Positions 1-11,520 are shown, counted from the stretch's first letter. The stretch: 64,000 nucleotides of DNA from Owenia fusiformis (GCA_903813345.2 CAIIXF020000003.1:981621-1045620); one strand, 5' to 3'. Notes: generated from the sequence alone by a model not told the origin. Program-made: numbers and translations.

Positions 1-161
1 AGGGGCACACTGTGAAGGAAACTGCCCATTCTCATAGCCCAAGGCATGATCACGAGCAAAAAAAGATTTCTGCTGTACTACACTTAGCCTTGATTAAAAA
101 CCTGCAATATGAATAAACTACATTCCATTCTAGGCAAAACCATACAGGTTTTCCTGTTCTA

Positions 162-713
162 ATGCAGTACAGGGTTCGGCTGGTTCCCAAGGTTCAAGGC
201 ATTGATTTGTCAGTTTTAAACTATTACATCAATGATTTAAAGACAAAGGGAGTGCAAACAAAACACATGATCATATACTGCAGAAAAATGGAGGACACCT
301 CTAAGCTATGGAAATGGATGACTGACTCTTTAGCTGTGCTGCCTGGGGACCCAAAATTAGCAAAGAATAGGTTGGTAGAGAGATATCATTCTCTTACTGA
401 TGATGAGACAGCAGAGCAGATCTATAAACACTTCAATCATCAAAGTGGTAAAATCAGATGCCTTATTTCAACTATTGCTTTCGGAATGGGCATTTCCATT
501 CCTATTGACATTGTAAGCCATTGGGGCTTTACCCCTACTGTGTTGGATTACATTCAGGAGTCAGGAAGATGTGCTCGCATTCCAAACACTCAAGGAACTG
601 CCATAATATATGATGTACCTGTTCATGGAATACCTCTTGACAAGGACATCAGATCAAATTTGGTGATTCCCTTGTGGCACAATGAGATGGGTCATTTCAA
701 CATTTTCTGCTAG
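162..713 (+). pseudogene. RecQ-like DNA helicase, C-terminal helicase domain fragment
   Basis: An open frame of 183 codons covers the second RecA-like domain of a RecQ-type SF2 helicase. Motif IV-like IIYC lies near residues 37-40. A motif V-like stretch, LISTIAFGMGIS, is at about 101-112, and motif VI reads QESGRCAR (132-139), close to the RecQ consensus QETGRAGR. The N-terminal ATP-binding domain (Walker A, DExH) is absent, so this is one exon or a fragment. The sequence just before codon 2 (TTTTCCTGTTCTAATGCAG) looks like a splice acceptor, so the ATG may not be a real start. Just after the stop, in the +1 frame (about 712-810), is a cysteine-rich stretch (C-x3-C, CxC and CxxC spacings, about 12 Cys), which fits the zinc-binding tail expected here. 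That implies a frameshift or a splice site near 711. Multi-copy RecQ-like genes are common in invertebrates. The helicase-domain call is strong; functionality is doubtful. Confidence 0.72.
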
Positions 714-815
714 GGAACCCTGTAAAGGTGGTTGCACAGAAGTATGTGCTTGTAGTGCCTGTATGTGTTGCTCATGTTGCATGAGACATTGCCCATGTCG
801 TGAAAAATGATTTAA

Positions 816-1452
816 ATACCACCAATTTTAAAACCAATCATCCATAAACCAACCAAGCCAATAAAAATTAAAACAATTTTCTTTCATCCCAACAAGTTTC
901 ATTGGCCTATATATAATGGCCACAATTTCATGACCATGTACAAACTGTGCCAAACTTAGCAAGCATAATTACAAGAGGCTTATATCTATGAGACTTAAGT
1001 TTGGTTAATCGATGTTTGGTTTATAAATACATTTCACTAATACATTTGGTATTACACAATCAGTGCATACCAATGCTAGATATGTGTACTTGTACACTGT
1101 ACATGTAGGATCACATTTTTCATGATATTTAATATAATAAGGACTTAGAAAGGTACAAATATGTTCAATACTGTTGTATATACATTAGTTGATCTCTTGT
1201 TATCCATTTATACTTATTGTATCTATGAATATAAATCTACTCAAGTCATATTGTAATTGCTGGTCTCCATTATCAATACAAGTTAAATAAACATGATTTG
1301 TGATCTGGAAGTATATCTTTTGGTCAAGCTCACTGGCCAGTGACATGTGTTAGCCTTAGATTCAGGTTCACAATAGTGTCTAAAAGACATGTTATACATT
1401 TATGTCATGGTTTTCTTAACTGCTTCACCACAAATTATTGTTATAATCATAA
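816..1452. other. AT-rich interval, no gene seen
   Basis: AT-rich sequence with frequent stops in all frames. I see no coding relic, tandem repeat or terminal inverted repeat. Confidence 0.5.
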
Positions 1453-1786
1453 TTAGTTGGCGACAGCATTCTTCCACGAGTCCAATTCTTTTGAAAATTG
1501 TCCAAGATTTCTTCCATAGGCTTCTGGATTTCTCATGAAGTGATCATGTTCAAGTCTAGGAAAGGATGGGTAGTGGCACCCAGGGATGAAGTTGAAAAGG
1601 TTATCCTTGAAGTAATTTGACACAAAAGTTGTCACATCCTTGACATAGTTTACTCTTCTTGAAGCTGCTCTTGATTCCTGGCACACTCACATTTTGAAAG
1701 TTATTCAGTAGAGCATCATAATGTCTAGGCTGTCCCAGGGCATCTTGCTTTTTTGGACCACCCTGTATATATGAGATAATACCCAA
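1453..1786 (-). CDS. Hypothetical protein fragment, possible exon pair
   Basis: Two overlapping minus-strand frames (1453-1686 and 1601-1786) read as uninterrupted protein. The first is aromatic and basic and ends with a tail containing HDHFMRNPEAYGRNL and ELDSWKNAV. The second contains a GTGAGT splice-donor-like hexamer after a Gln-Asn codon pair near 1690. The two may be pieces of one spliced or frameshifted gene. I do not recognise the family. The upstream edge (about 1746-1767) reads, on the minus strand, TACAGGGTGGTCCAAAAAAG. This resembles the end of a TA-flanked DNA transposon such as the one at 58605, so the relic may abut or lie inside such an element. Low confidence that it is expressed. 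Confidence 0.25.
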
Positions 1787-1927
1787 AACCTCGAGAGGTT
1801 TGTATTAATTTTTTCAACAGAAACTTTTTTGAGATCTATTGAAAAAAGAAATTTCCCAATATAGGCAATCATATTTAGGGATTCTGCTTCTTGTCTACCC
1901 CTTTGTATCTGTTTGTAAGGTATATAT

Positions 1928-2212
1928 CTAGATCAGTAAAGAATTCCTTCGGATGGGCCTTGAATCCACGTTAACCTCTTTATGTGTTGCATCTTGTTTT
2001 TCTTCTTTGGAATCTTTCTTGAATAATTTGACACCATTAGATTCAAAATCCATCCTTGATTGGCTGCACAGGACAGCTTTTAGTGTCCCATGGTAAAATC
2101 TGACTGGTAAAAGTGATTTGATGGACCAAATGACAAAAAAAGAAACAGTTTCTTTAACATTTAACTTTCTCAAATCATTCAGTAATTTTCCTATTTGTCT
2201 TTTTATGATCAT
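1928..2212 (-). CDS. Hypothetical ORF, 94 codons
   Basis: A minus-strand open frame of 94 codons, basic overall, with a Lys/Glu-rich C-terminal third. No motif, signal peptide or family is recognisable. It could be a chance frame in AT-rich DNA or an exon of an unrecognised gene. Confidence 0.15.
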   Translation of the reverse strand: MIIKRQIGKLLNDLRKLNVKETVSFFVIWSIKSLLPVRFYHGTLKAVLCSQSRMDFESNGVKLFKKDSKEEKQDATHKEVNVDSRPIRRNSLLI

Positions 2213-4562
2213 TGGGTACTATCCACATAATCATGTGGTCCCCTCAACAAAGCAAATCTGAGGTACCCTTGACCATGCATACATGCATTGTAATATCACA
2301 CTGGTTCCATCAATTATTTTTACAGTTCAGTTAGACCAGTTTTTGATGCTGTAAAGCGCTTTCAGAGGCCCTTAAAAATCAAGGGTGTAAAGTTGGATGA
2401 CCCTTGGGTCAATCCATTGGGTAATTTAATGTTAACGTCTGATTTCCAAAAAGTTCTGCCAAACAATCTGCCACAGTCCTTTGCACCATCCTGTTGCCAT
2501 CATACATTGATAACTCTGACAATGAAATTCTGGAATTCTATCAAGGAGAGACACAACTAGATCGTTGATCATCTCAAGATATCACTGTCCATAGAATTCA
2601 CACCAAAAAAGAATTGACCACTACATGTCCAACCACTGAGAAGTTAGCGCAAATAAGATTTCACATGCGTCTATAAAATCTTTCCTGTGCAGCCAATTAG
2701 CATGGTCTTTGACCATTAGTATTTTCTCAACATCGGGGAACAGAAAAGGTACTTGCTACTTTGTTTTGTAAGATAATTAGTGAATTCATACCTCCAATAA
2801 CTTTTGCTGGATCTTGATCTGGTTAGTTCTTTGGCATTCTGTGTAAAGTTAAGCGTATAAGCATATAAGGTCTACTTTCTGTATTGTAGGATAGTTGAAT
2901 GTCACTGTGTGAATGATCTCTTACGCTTGTTTGTTAATTATATACTTTAGGTGCTGACGTCAGAGAACAAATTTCCAAAATGGCATATAACCACTCTGAC
3001 GCAACGCAGTCCTGACGCAAGATTATAGATTTTTTGAACGCAAGTGAACAAATACTTGTGATAATTTTTACCCTGCTGCAAATCAAAACGCAAATATCTT
3101 TAAGTGCCGTTTTATATAATTTAGCGGTTGTTTTGTGGTGTTTTTGGGAATCATCGCATTACCTGATTACATTTACATCAGTATTATCAAAAGTATTGTT
3201 GAATCGTATGTATATAACATCAATAAAACATACTTTTTTTGTTAAGAATCGTGTTTATTTCTAACTTTTAATGCGAATACTACGTAAACAAGTCTGCAAG
3301 TGACACTCGAAGAGAACTAAAATGTTTCATACGTTTAAATCCCTTGCGATTATGAGTACTTAGGGGGATGAGAACATTGGTAGAGTGGCTTGATGGTTTT
3401 GCATTTATTATTGTTTTGTAGCCAATAATAGACTTCGGCACTACCTCTGTCGTTGAAACTGCATGAAAATTCTCTGCTTGTTTGGATGCTAGCAAGCACC
3501 TGTTACCATGAATTGCTTTACTGTAAGTCATTGGTAAAGGATGTGCTATCGGTTTTTATAATTGTGAACCTTAGCCATGTCAACTTCATTTCCAGCCATG
3601 GCATGTTTTGGAACTTTTGCTATTGACTTGGGTATGGAATTGATGGTAATGAACAATGGTATTTTTATGATATCAGTTCCCTTCCTTCACACTGGATGCC
3701 TTCCTTTTGTAAATGTTATCATTGAGGTGACATACATAAATGCTACACTAAATGGTACAGTAAGCACACAAGAAAGTATGAAAAGTACCCTGGGTACTGT
3801 GCTCACATTGGAAGCCTCAAGTATGAACATGACTCATTGTACCTCAGGCTTCTCATAAAAATGAGATATGGGACCAGAAGCCCTAGCAAGTGGGAAATTT
3901 TATACACCTCTATCTACTGTTCTACCAAAGAACAGGGTATTCCCAACAACAGCATAGTAAAGTAGAATGGCAAGTGCTATCCTACAGATCAACAGAGGTT
4001 CAACAAATGGTACTCACGGGCAAATGTACGCATACACTTAATTCAGTTGAATATAGTCATATAGGGTATCAACGGAAAGATCCTTTACTCACCATATATG
4101 CCCATTTTGGGGCATTTGGTAATATATTGTGACATCACAATTGCCCTAACAAAAAAGTTACACTCAAAACTGCCCTTCAAAAGTGATTTTCATAGGAGAC
4201 TGAATGGAGGGACATTATGCAATGTTGACCCAACCTAAAAACCCTTACTAAGTAAAATAATATTACATGTTGTCATATATGGTATTATTGCTCTGTAATC
4301 AAGCCTGCCTTTACATTCTGTAGCATCAATGATTTAAGAAGGAGGTAACATCTATAAAGCAAAAAATGAAGAAATTCTTAAACCTACCTGTTGTAGTACT
4401 CTGGCAATTACAGACTCTGGCAACAGGTGCAGATGCACTCTATGCGGTTTAGATGCAGGAATCTAGTTTGTTTTAGTCTGGTAACTATTTCATTAGTTTT
4501 TACAATTTCAATTTTCAACTATGATGTCAAAATGATGAATAAAACTTGCTTTTATATTTTTG
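2213..4562. other. Intergenic; one plus-strand coding-like patch
   Basis: Mostly AT-rich and without recognisable elements. Between about 2330 and 2560 the plus strand has a frame free of stops for roughly 60 codons (contains DDPWVNPLGNLMLTSDFQKV) that reads like protein, but I do not recognise it. The plus-strand frame at 3577-3858 is hydrophobic, with a possible N-glycosylation-rich tail, and is also unassigned. Confidence 0.3.
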
Positions 4563-4870
4563 AGGTTATGAGTATTGGCTATCAATTGGCTATCAATTTC
4601 TAATTTATTCTTCAACATGTATTGTAATGACTTCAGTATGAATGAAATGTCCCTTTGTCTTGGATTGTGATATTGGTTCTTGACTGGTGGGGGAAAGGGG
4701 GTATTGGACATCGTTTCTTTTCACGTTAGATCATGGTTTTGGGCAATATGGGGTTTGTTTTTCTTGACTGGTATGCACTTAGAGTTTGCTTTTTCTTGCC
4801 AAGTTCCATTTCAACTTTTGGTCCTTTCCCTTAGGCACAAGTGCTTATATATTTGTATCAGTTTTGTAGA
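4563..4870 (-). pseudogene. DUF6589-like repeat relic, 3' end (copy 1)
   Basis: This stretch is a diverged direct-orientation copy of 46168-46445. Shared blocks include GTTATGAGTATTGGCTATCA, TCTTCAACATGTATTGT, GTATGAATGAAATGTCCCTT and GTTTCTTTTCACGTTAGAT. On the minus strand both copies read as the same low-complexity C-terminal tail, with a shared KGHFI motif, broken by stops. The longer copy at 46-47 kb continues upstream into a DUF6589-like core, so I infer this is the 3' end of another member of the same dispersed family. It has no intact frame. Confidence 0.5.
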
Positions 4871-4939
4871 GAGGATTTGAAATAAGGTGATTTCCTGCAA
4901 ATATATTTGTGCGTTATTGCTGAGCATCTCAGCGACTGC

Positions 4940-5095
4940 ATTCACAGAGCACACGCTTCTCAAACTCGCAACCTCGTGGTTATGGCCCCAATCGCCTAGC
5001 CTAAACGTGCTGGCACTCAAGCCCTCTCGGCCAACTCGACAACCCCAAAAAAGGTTGTTTTGTTAGTCGATCTGACTAGAGGCAGCTGATGTTAC
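4940..5095 (-). repeat. tRNA-derived SINE, copy A
   Basis: The minus strand has a leader (CTCTAGTCAGATCGACTAAC), an AACAACC/GGTTGT hairpin, then an A-box-like GTTGGCCGAGAGGG and, about 55 bases on, a B-box-like AGGTTGCGAGTTTGAG. The spacing and the GGCCGAG core fit a class II (Leu/Ser-type) tRNA head. Related copies lie at 39166-39280, 50328-50440 and 60017-60160, in both orientations. It is not a functional tRNA gene because acceptor-stem pairing is absent. Confidence 0.65.
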
Positions 5096-5272
5096 AAGTA
5101 CAGTGTATCACATGTAAATCTATTACTGAACAATACATTTATAGACACTTTATGATGACAAAGTCCCACACTACTTAGGGAGGAATGAGAGTCTTTCAAA
5201 TGGTCAATCACATGGAAGATGGATGGAATGGTTCTTGACTATTTCCCTTTCATTAGAATTAACCTTAACATA

Positions 5273-6341
5273 CGAGGGTTGTCCCATAAGTCTTGAAATT
5301 TTTATTCTTATTCATAGAATATTTGAGATACAATGATAAAAATTTCACATTTTCTAACGTAGATATATTTCTACTATCTCTGTAAGTTTCATAGCATAAT
5401 AAGATCATTTGGTAATGTTACAGATGATTAAAAATGGAATGTTGGGGGTACCCGGGGCAGAAAACAGGATAAAAATACAAATATGACGTAAAAATTAAGG
5501 ATTTGGGAACCCCTGGCTCAGCTCAACACGTTGCCTTTTCTGCTCCTCTGTCAGAATATGTGGAATGAATCTAGGGGCTACCTTTGACATCCAAAGGTCT
5601 TTCTTCATCACTCTGTGAGCAGTACTCTTACTAATATCAAAGTCTAAGCGATCTTCCTACACTGAGTAGTTCTCATTTCAGCCCTTATAGGCCTACTCTC
5701 TGCAATATGTGATATGAGATTGTCACTGGATTTTGGCCTTCCACTTCTAGGAGCATCTTCCGGGCTGGTATCTCCAGTTTTTAACTTCTTCTATCACCTC
5801 CATATTGTAGGTGCACTTGGAGTTTACTGTCTATATACTTTTTCCATGGCTGTTCTTGTTTGTGTAGGTGTATGCCTTAAGGAGGCGTGGTATTCCACAA
5901 CTGCACGCAAAGATTTAACATCTGGTGACAAAATCCCTGCCATTTTGATTTTCAAAATGCTGTGGCTCTGTACCAAAATTGAGCAATTGTGCTAGTTTAT
6001 TATGACATCACAGAGGTTTTTCATAAGATTTTACCAAGAATACAGTGTTTTTGTCAATCTTGACAGGTGATTCACAATTTAAGATACATACCATCCTTTA
6101 AAATCCTTAATACTCCCACGGCTCCATTTTACATTTTTACTATATTTCATTACTGCCCCACCCCCCGACTCCCCCGGTTACCATAGCAACCATAATAGTT
6201 ACTCAAGTTCATAATTTTGTTATGAAACTATCACATGTTGAAGATAATTGATTGATCTTGATATATACCAATTTTCAGCCAAATTCATCAAAATCTTTTT
6301 GAATTAGAATAAAAATTTCAAGACTTATGGGACAACCCTCG
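5273..6341 (-). mobile_element. mariner-like element, internally deleted, inserted in the Penelope relic
   Basis: Bounded by near-perfect terminal inverted repeats of about 42 bases, identical over the first 36, starting CGAGGGTTGTCCCATAAGTC. TA dinucleotides flank it at 5271-5272 and 6342-6343, the target duplication expected of the Tc1/mariner superfamily. Total length is 1069 bases, shorter than the usual 1.3 kb. The minus strand carries only the N-terminal DNA-binding part of a transposase; the catalytic DDE/D part appears deleted. The element interrupts the Penelope-like frame, so it is younger than that relic. Confidence 0.85.
5480..5953 (-). pseudogene. mariner transposase N-terminal (HTH) remnant
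   Basis: Inside the mariner element, minus-strand translation starts with an ATG at about 5951 and runs through several frameshifts and stops. Recognisable pieces, in order, are a first helix-turn-helix ending near YHASLRHTPTQTRTAMEKVY, the linker TGDTSPEDAPRSGRPKSS (compare the mariner SLEDEPRSGRPK block), and the second HTH and clamp-loop region, STAHRVMKKDLWMSKVAPRF followed by PHILTEEQKRQRVELS. None of the three catalytic acidic motifs is visible. It is non-functional. Confidence 0.75.
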
Positions 6342-7289
6342 TATGTCTTATTTACAACATTATGATTTGAAATACCTAATTCAGCTATGATTATAGACAA
6401 ATAGAACTTTTTACAAATCACTATTACATTATTAGCAGCTTTGTCTGCAGGGACCAATACAAACTTTTTATGGAATTCTTCCAAATATCCAATTACTTTT
6501 GGATCATCTAAAACTTTGCTGGTACTTTCAATATTTTGACTTTTATAAGTTTCATTATTCTTCTATTTACGATATCCTTAATTTTAAGTACCCATTCATC
6601 TAATGCAGATTCATCAGCTTGCTCTTTTTTCAACCAATCTCGAACATATTTTTCAACTGCTTCAAAAATAATTTTTTATCATAACGCCATAAAATTGGAT
6701 TGGATTCACGAAATTTAGGGCCTTTCTTAATTAAATTTCTAAGTTTACTATCAGATATTATGTCTAAGTTACCTGTTAAGACATGTTTATGGGGCTCATA
6801 CTAAAAATCGGAATCTTCACAATTACAAATCATTTCATCAAAGTCAGAGTGGTCAAAATCTGATACAGTTTTGTTGTAATTAAAAAATTTCCTAGCGATT
6901 GTATCAGTGTATTTATATGATATTGATGGTACCTCTTGATATTCAAAATAAGCAGGTATCTTACTAGTTACATTCTTGTCATGTAACACTCTGGATAAGT
7001 TAATATGTTCGATACCTTTATTATGAAAAAATATTTTAATAAACCTTTTAGGTTTAGTTTCATTGGATGTAAAAGTTGGAAGATATAGCTTCCTAGTTCC
7101 GAGGTCAACAATAATACAATGCAATTGCTGAGGAATTTTGTTTTCTGAAAAGGCTTTTTTAGAATTTTCAAGTATTTCATGTAGTCTCGAACGGGGCAAG
7201 GAAAAAATGAAAGTCCTCAAATATTGTAAGGACTTGTTTGGGTCATTAAAAACGTCAATTAGTCTGTCTGTATCGACTTCAGTGTGCAT

Positions 7290-9570
7290 AAGCTAGATTA
7301 TTTTTAAATCCTTGGACTATTTATTATGCATGTTACTGTACCTGGTGAAATTGGTAATGTTGGTGATATGTACTGTAGTTTCTGTCTATATTGAGGGCCT
7401 AAGTATAATCAGTACCTTAAATGGAACGATTTAAAATTTAACGTGTTTTTTTTGGTTTAAATCTTTTTACGCAATCCTTTTCCCTGATACTGATGGGGTA
7501 GGCTATTGTGTTGTGCATAACCAGTGATTGGTTGTTGTACACCAACGTCTCCCACTGCTCTCTTTGTCTGGCGACATATTCCCTTGCCTGTCGTTCCGCA
7601 ATAATCATATAAGCCACGCCAATTTCCAAAAAACACTTCCATAAAAAGATACTGGAGTGTCGGCCGACATTCGATCATGGACTGGTTCCCATAGTTACTA
7701 CATCGTGAATGTTTGATGAGTACCCATAGAGGTGTCTTCCAAATCATCGCCATCCACGATAAAATAATCTCCTTGATCTGATCAGGGCTTTATAATATTA
7801 TTGTTTTCAATACCAAAAGTATAATTGTCTGGTTCCGTCTTGTCCTCAAAAATGTCCATGACATCCTGAACCTTTCATAGTTTTTCGTCTGTTGTCAGTA
7901 TGTGTACATTTGGTCGTTTGAAGTCCTTTGTCATCCTGTCCTTGTCTTCCTTCCTCTTCTTGCTTTCTCATCAGTCCTCTTCTTTCTCTCCTCAACTTTC
8001 TTCGCTTTCCTCCTGCTTTTTCACACACTCTCTCTCTTGTAATCTCAAATCCTCTTCTCTGCTTAAAGTCACAATTTTTATCCGTTTAGTTGTAAAACTT
8101 TTAGACATATGTGATTGTGAACTGCTCTGATTTTGATACAATTTTTACTTTTCACTTTCATTTTCTAATCATTAAAAAGCCATCACTTCATTGATCCCAT
8201 GGTGGAATCATATGATTGATGATAATCTTAATATACCTGTTCATTCACTATACCTTGCTTCATCTTCTTACTCAGCAAATGTGTTGCATCTTCCCTTGAA
8301 TTGTAGCGCCTATCACCACCACCATCCTCGGGATGAATTTCCTCAGTTTCATCCGGGTCTAGGGATGAGGAAATCAATTTACACTTGCATCGTCGTCGCA
8401 CCCCTCCCTATTCAAAACACTGCTCGCAACGGAGTACGTCAGCTTCAGGCTGATCTCCAGTGGTGGCATGTACAGCGAGCTGCCAGTGACACATATGTTC
8501 AGGCGGAAATTGCTTTACGATTTTGCAAAAGGGTTGTTGATATAGACAGCCAGCTGCCCTGGACTAAAATTGAGAGTGCCAATGTCATTCATTCAAGATC
8601 TATTGAATTGGGGTCCTCACTTGTTTTTATCATGTAACTATAAACTTTATATTTGTATATATCATGCCATAATTGTGTAGAGTAAGGACACCATATAATT
8701 TTTGTTATAAAACTAGTCTGGGGACTCTCTCTATTGCATTGAAACGGGCCAGACGTGTATAACTTTTTGGAATTATAACATTCAAAAACTCAACTCAAAA
8801 CTGGATATTATATTAACACAGATATATCAACTTAGGTGAACAAGTTAAAGAAGGTAATTGAATTGATTCTATTATAATTTTGACAGGTTTTTGACTTCAA
8901 TTAACCACTGCAGTTTCTTTTGTTTATTTTTATCTCAGTTAGCGTGTATAACATGTATAAACACTCATTTAAAACTGTTTAAGGGATTTATTGCTAAAGG
9001 ACTGTTGATTTGGATTATATAAAGTTCCTAGTGTCTTTTGGATCAGCTGGAACTTAAATTTTTAGCACAATTTCTCCGGGTACCTGCACTTTTGCTTGCT
9101 GCGGTGACCATAATATCAAGCAATCAAATGGTAGAACTAATATCCTTACATAAATCAATTTAAAAATGTTCAAGGTACATGCTTAGAAAATTTTATTTGA
9201 AGTTCATTTAAATTATTAGGTGTTATGATAAAACAAATTTGAGCAATTTGGTTTGAAACATTTGACATGTCATAAAAAGTATTCATATTAGACAGGTCAA
9301 TATGACTATCCATTGTTCAGATTGGATATGTTCACATTTCAAGGTTTTTTATCACGGGAAGCAATAGGAAGAAAAGTGGGACCGAAGGAAGTGTTCAAAT
9401 TTGAAGATACTCAGATTACCTCAACCAGGTGTTCGGATATACAGCAACATACAGGTCTATGAAGTCTTATTTGCAAAACAATGTAAATATTCTTAAAAAA
9501 GTTACCGTCTCTGGAAAGCTGCGCCCCGGGTTTATCACCTCAGATTCTTGTATAATACTTTGCAGGCGCT
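7290..9570. other. Intergenic; weak ORFs only
   Basis: Holds a pyrimidine-rich plus-strand stretch (about 7900-8060, CT microsatellite-like), a minus-strand frame at 7438-7629 and a 148-codon plus-strand frame at 8191-8637 with a His run near its middle. None has a recognisable domain. The rest is AT-rich without repeats. Confidence 0.35.
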
Positions 9571-9970
9571 CCCATTCATCAGTACCCAGCCTGCCTACTA
9601 GCATGTATCTTGACGTACTGCCCTGTTTGTAAACCTGGGGAAAAGACCACTGTGGGTAATATACAAAGCTCTTACCCTTCAAAGCTCTTTTCTCATCAGT
9701 ACCCATCCCATTCATCAGTACCCAGCCTGCCTACTAGCATGTATCTTGACATACTGCCCTCTTTGTAAACCTGGGGAAAAGACCACTGTGGGTAATATAC
9801 AAAGCTCTTAACCTACAAAGCTCTTTTCTCATCACTACCCATCCCATTCATCAGTACCCAGCCTGCCTACTAGCATGTATCTTGACATACTGCCCTGTTT
9901 GTAAACCTGGGGAAAAGACCATTGTGGGTAATATACAAAGCTCTCAACCTTCAAAGCTCTTTTCTCATCA
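9571..9970. repeat. 136-base tandem repeat, three units
   Basis: Units begin CCCATTCATCAGTACCCAGC at 9571, 9707 and 9843. The period is exactly 136 and mismatches between units are few. Each unit carries GTAAACCTGGGGAAAAGACC and an AAAGCTCTT pair. The last unit is slightly truncated. Frames crossing it are not maintained as protein repeats. Confidence 0.9.
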
Positions 9971-10254
9971 GATTCATCTTTATATTTTTTATGCACCATT
10001 TCATACATTTAAGCAAAGCAACAAAAAGAATGTATCAGTACATGCTAGTTTGGAGTGACCTTGACCTCTGACCTTCGTAGAGTACCCATTGACCCACTTA
10101 GTAAGTTGACCCAGTACGATGACCCAAGGTTGAATGGTGGAGGACTACCGTGGAGGACTACCGTGCTTTATAGTAAGATTATTGAAAACCAATGATCTTT
10201 ATGTAAGGAAAGAAGCAGGATGTCTTTGTCATCAAATTATACAAAATAAATTCA

Positions 10255-10470
10255 TCAAATGATCTCACCTTCTAATCTTATATCATCTAGTTTCTTCCCG
10301 ATATTTTCTTTAATGAAGTTGTAGTCTGCCATGATACAAAGCTTTGCGATTTCTACTCTTTGAATTGTTGAACTGGTGGACCTGTAGTGTAACAAGTGGA
10401 TATCTTCTGTGTGCCCTAACTGGTTGAACAACCACTTTGCTTCAACGTCACTCGTGTTGATGACCCGCAT
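10255..10470 (-). pseudogene. Tyrosine-recombinase-like C-terminal fragment
   Basis: A 71-codon minus-strand frame contains LGHTEDIHLLHYR, which resembles the catalytic LGH...Y segment of tyrosine recombinases. A tail, KKLDDIRLEGE, follows; I recall that type of tail from multi-copy uncharacterised invertebrate proteins. The N-terminal catalytic Arg region is not present. It could be the last exon of a Crypton-like or other domesticated recombinase gene. Low to moderate confidence because the match is one short motif. Confidence 0.35.
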
Positions 10471-10532
10471 TAAACATTTAATAAAGAGAAATAAGAAAAA
10501 AACACTTAGATATTAATTAAAAGGGTATCAAG

Positions 10533-10577
10533 ATGTTTCACCCCTAAGACATTTCACCCCTTAGACATTTCACCCCC
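10533..10577. repeat. 16-base tandem repeat
   Basis: About three copies of a GACATTTCACCCCTTA unit, imperfect, immediately left of the CACTA-like relic and overlapping its last codons. Confidence 0.7.
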
Positions 10578-11176
10578 TTGTTTTTAATAATCAAAAACAT
10601 GGCCCCTAATGAATATTGTGAATGAGAAAAGGGCTGGAACCAATCCACATTGAATGTAACACTTAGATTGGTTTCAGCTGAAAAGAAATCTTCTTCCTCT
10701 TTCCAAATATTTCCATCATAAATATCACCTAAAGTGTCTTTCTCTATATTTCTACTCCATTTTTGACATGATTGTAAAAAAGCCTTCCTTTGTAACAAAA
10801 AAGATAAAGATTCTTTTGGACTTTTGTAGCAGAACTCCTTGAGAGGTTTCAAATACTTTTGACCATTTAGAGAGACCTCTTTGTAAAGAGGTGTATTACA
10901 ATGACTACGCCATTTCTTTTGAGGATGATTTGGATAAAGAATGTATCTACACTTTGGGGAAATTCTGGAGCCATATTGCCTTAAAGTCAAATTATTGTCA
11001 ATTTCATATGTATGATGACACTTTTCGCAAACTACATATTTTTGAAATGAATCCTTGATCCCTAACATTTCTTTGCCTCTGTAAACACTAGAAGGTATTT
11101 CAGGGGTCAAGGTGAATATATCTGTGATGGCTAAATTGCTTGCAACATCACAAATGAACATTTTTAGAAATAACAA
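10544..11176 (-). pseudogene. CACTA/EnSpm TNP2-like transposase fragment
   Basis: A 210-codon minus-strand frame with features I associate with TNP2-type (CACTA superfamily) transposases in invertebrates. In order: a CxxC knuckle in KYVVCEKCHHTYE, a further Cys then LYPNHPQKKW, a PLYKEV block, FCYKSPKESLSFLLQRKAFL, a DIYDGNIWKE motif, and NVDWFQPFSHSQYSLGAMFL. In the family the last two blocks lie in the catalytic RNase H-like region (first acidic residue in NVDWFQP). The frame ends soon afterwards and lacks the rest of the catalytic core. This long frame is unbroken, so it may be a fairly young fragment or an exon of a spliced element. No CACTA terminal repeat was located. Confidence 0.55.
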
Positions 11177-11520
11177 TGAAACAGCAACAGCTCCAACTCC
11201 AAATGGTACATTAAATGCTTTTTTGCCATGAAAATATGAATAAAGTTAGTAAAAATGCTAACATTGAACATGGTGCATGCTCATAATCCGATAAATGCCC
11301 CTATAACTCATGGTCTACTGGTGTATCATGTACATCATCTTGAGATGTCAGATCAGGTGTATCATCAATATCTTCTGACACAATGCCAGGCTGATCACTC
11401 TCAGTCTGTAATATATGTTCCACATCATGCATATTTTTTTCACCCTTTAAAATCAGATTCGTAATGTTGTAAGTCTTCTTCACTTGTTACACTCCAGGGT
11501 TACACTCCAGGCCCCCAATC

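Larger units (their letters stand above)
5200..7289 (-). pseudogene. Penelope-like element relic, split by a mariner element
   Basis: Minus-strand relic of a Penelope-like polyprotein of a different family from the array at 27-36 kb. The segment 6801-7289 matches the pre-RT region: it has NKGIEHINLSRVLHD where the array has NKAVEVINIANILRD, then a Tyr/Lys-rich block ending in a C-x-C. The segment 6275-6484 has VLVPADKAANNVIVICKKFY, equivalent to the array's AIVPIDKAANN block. Between them (6485-6800) the frame continues through one frameshift near 6520-6560. The RT catalytic core is missing. Downstream, the frame resumes at 5270 after the mariner insertion (TYVKVNSNEREIVKNH, with the TA target site inside the Tyr codon) and decays by about 5200. 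No endonuclease domain is visible. Confidence 0.7.

Noticed and set aside
4940-5095. Functional tRNA gene
   Set aside because: A/B-box-like sequence only; no acceptor stem or intact cloverleaf, and dispersed degenerate copies show it is a SINE.
8191-8637. 148-codon plus-strand frame as a gene
   Set aside because: No domain, low-complexity His run, no supporting splice or start context; kept only as part of an intergenic description.
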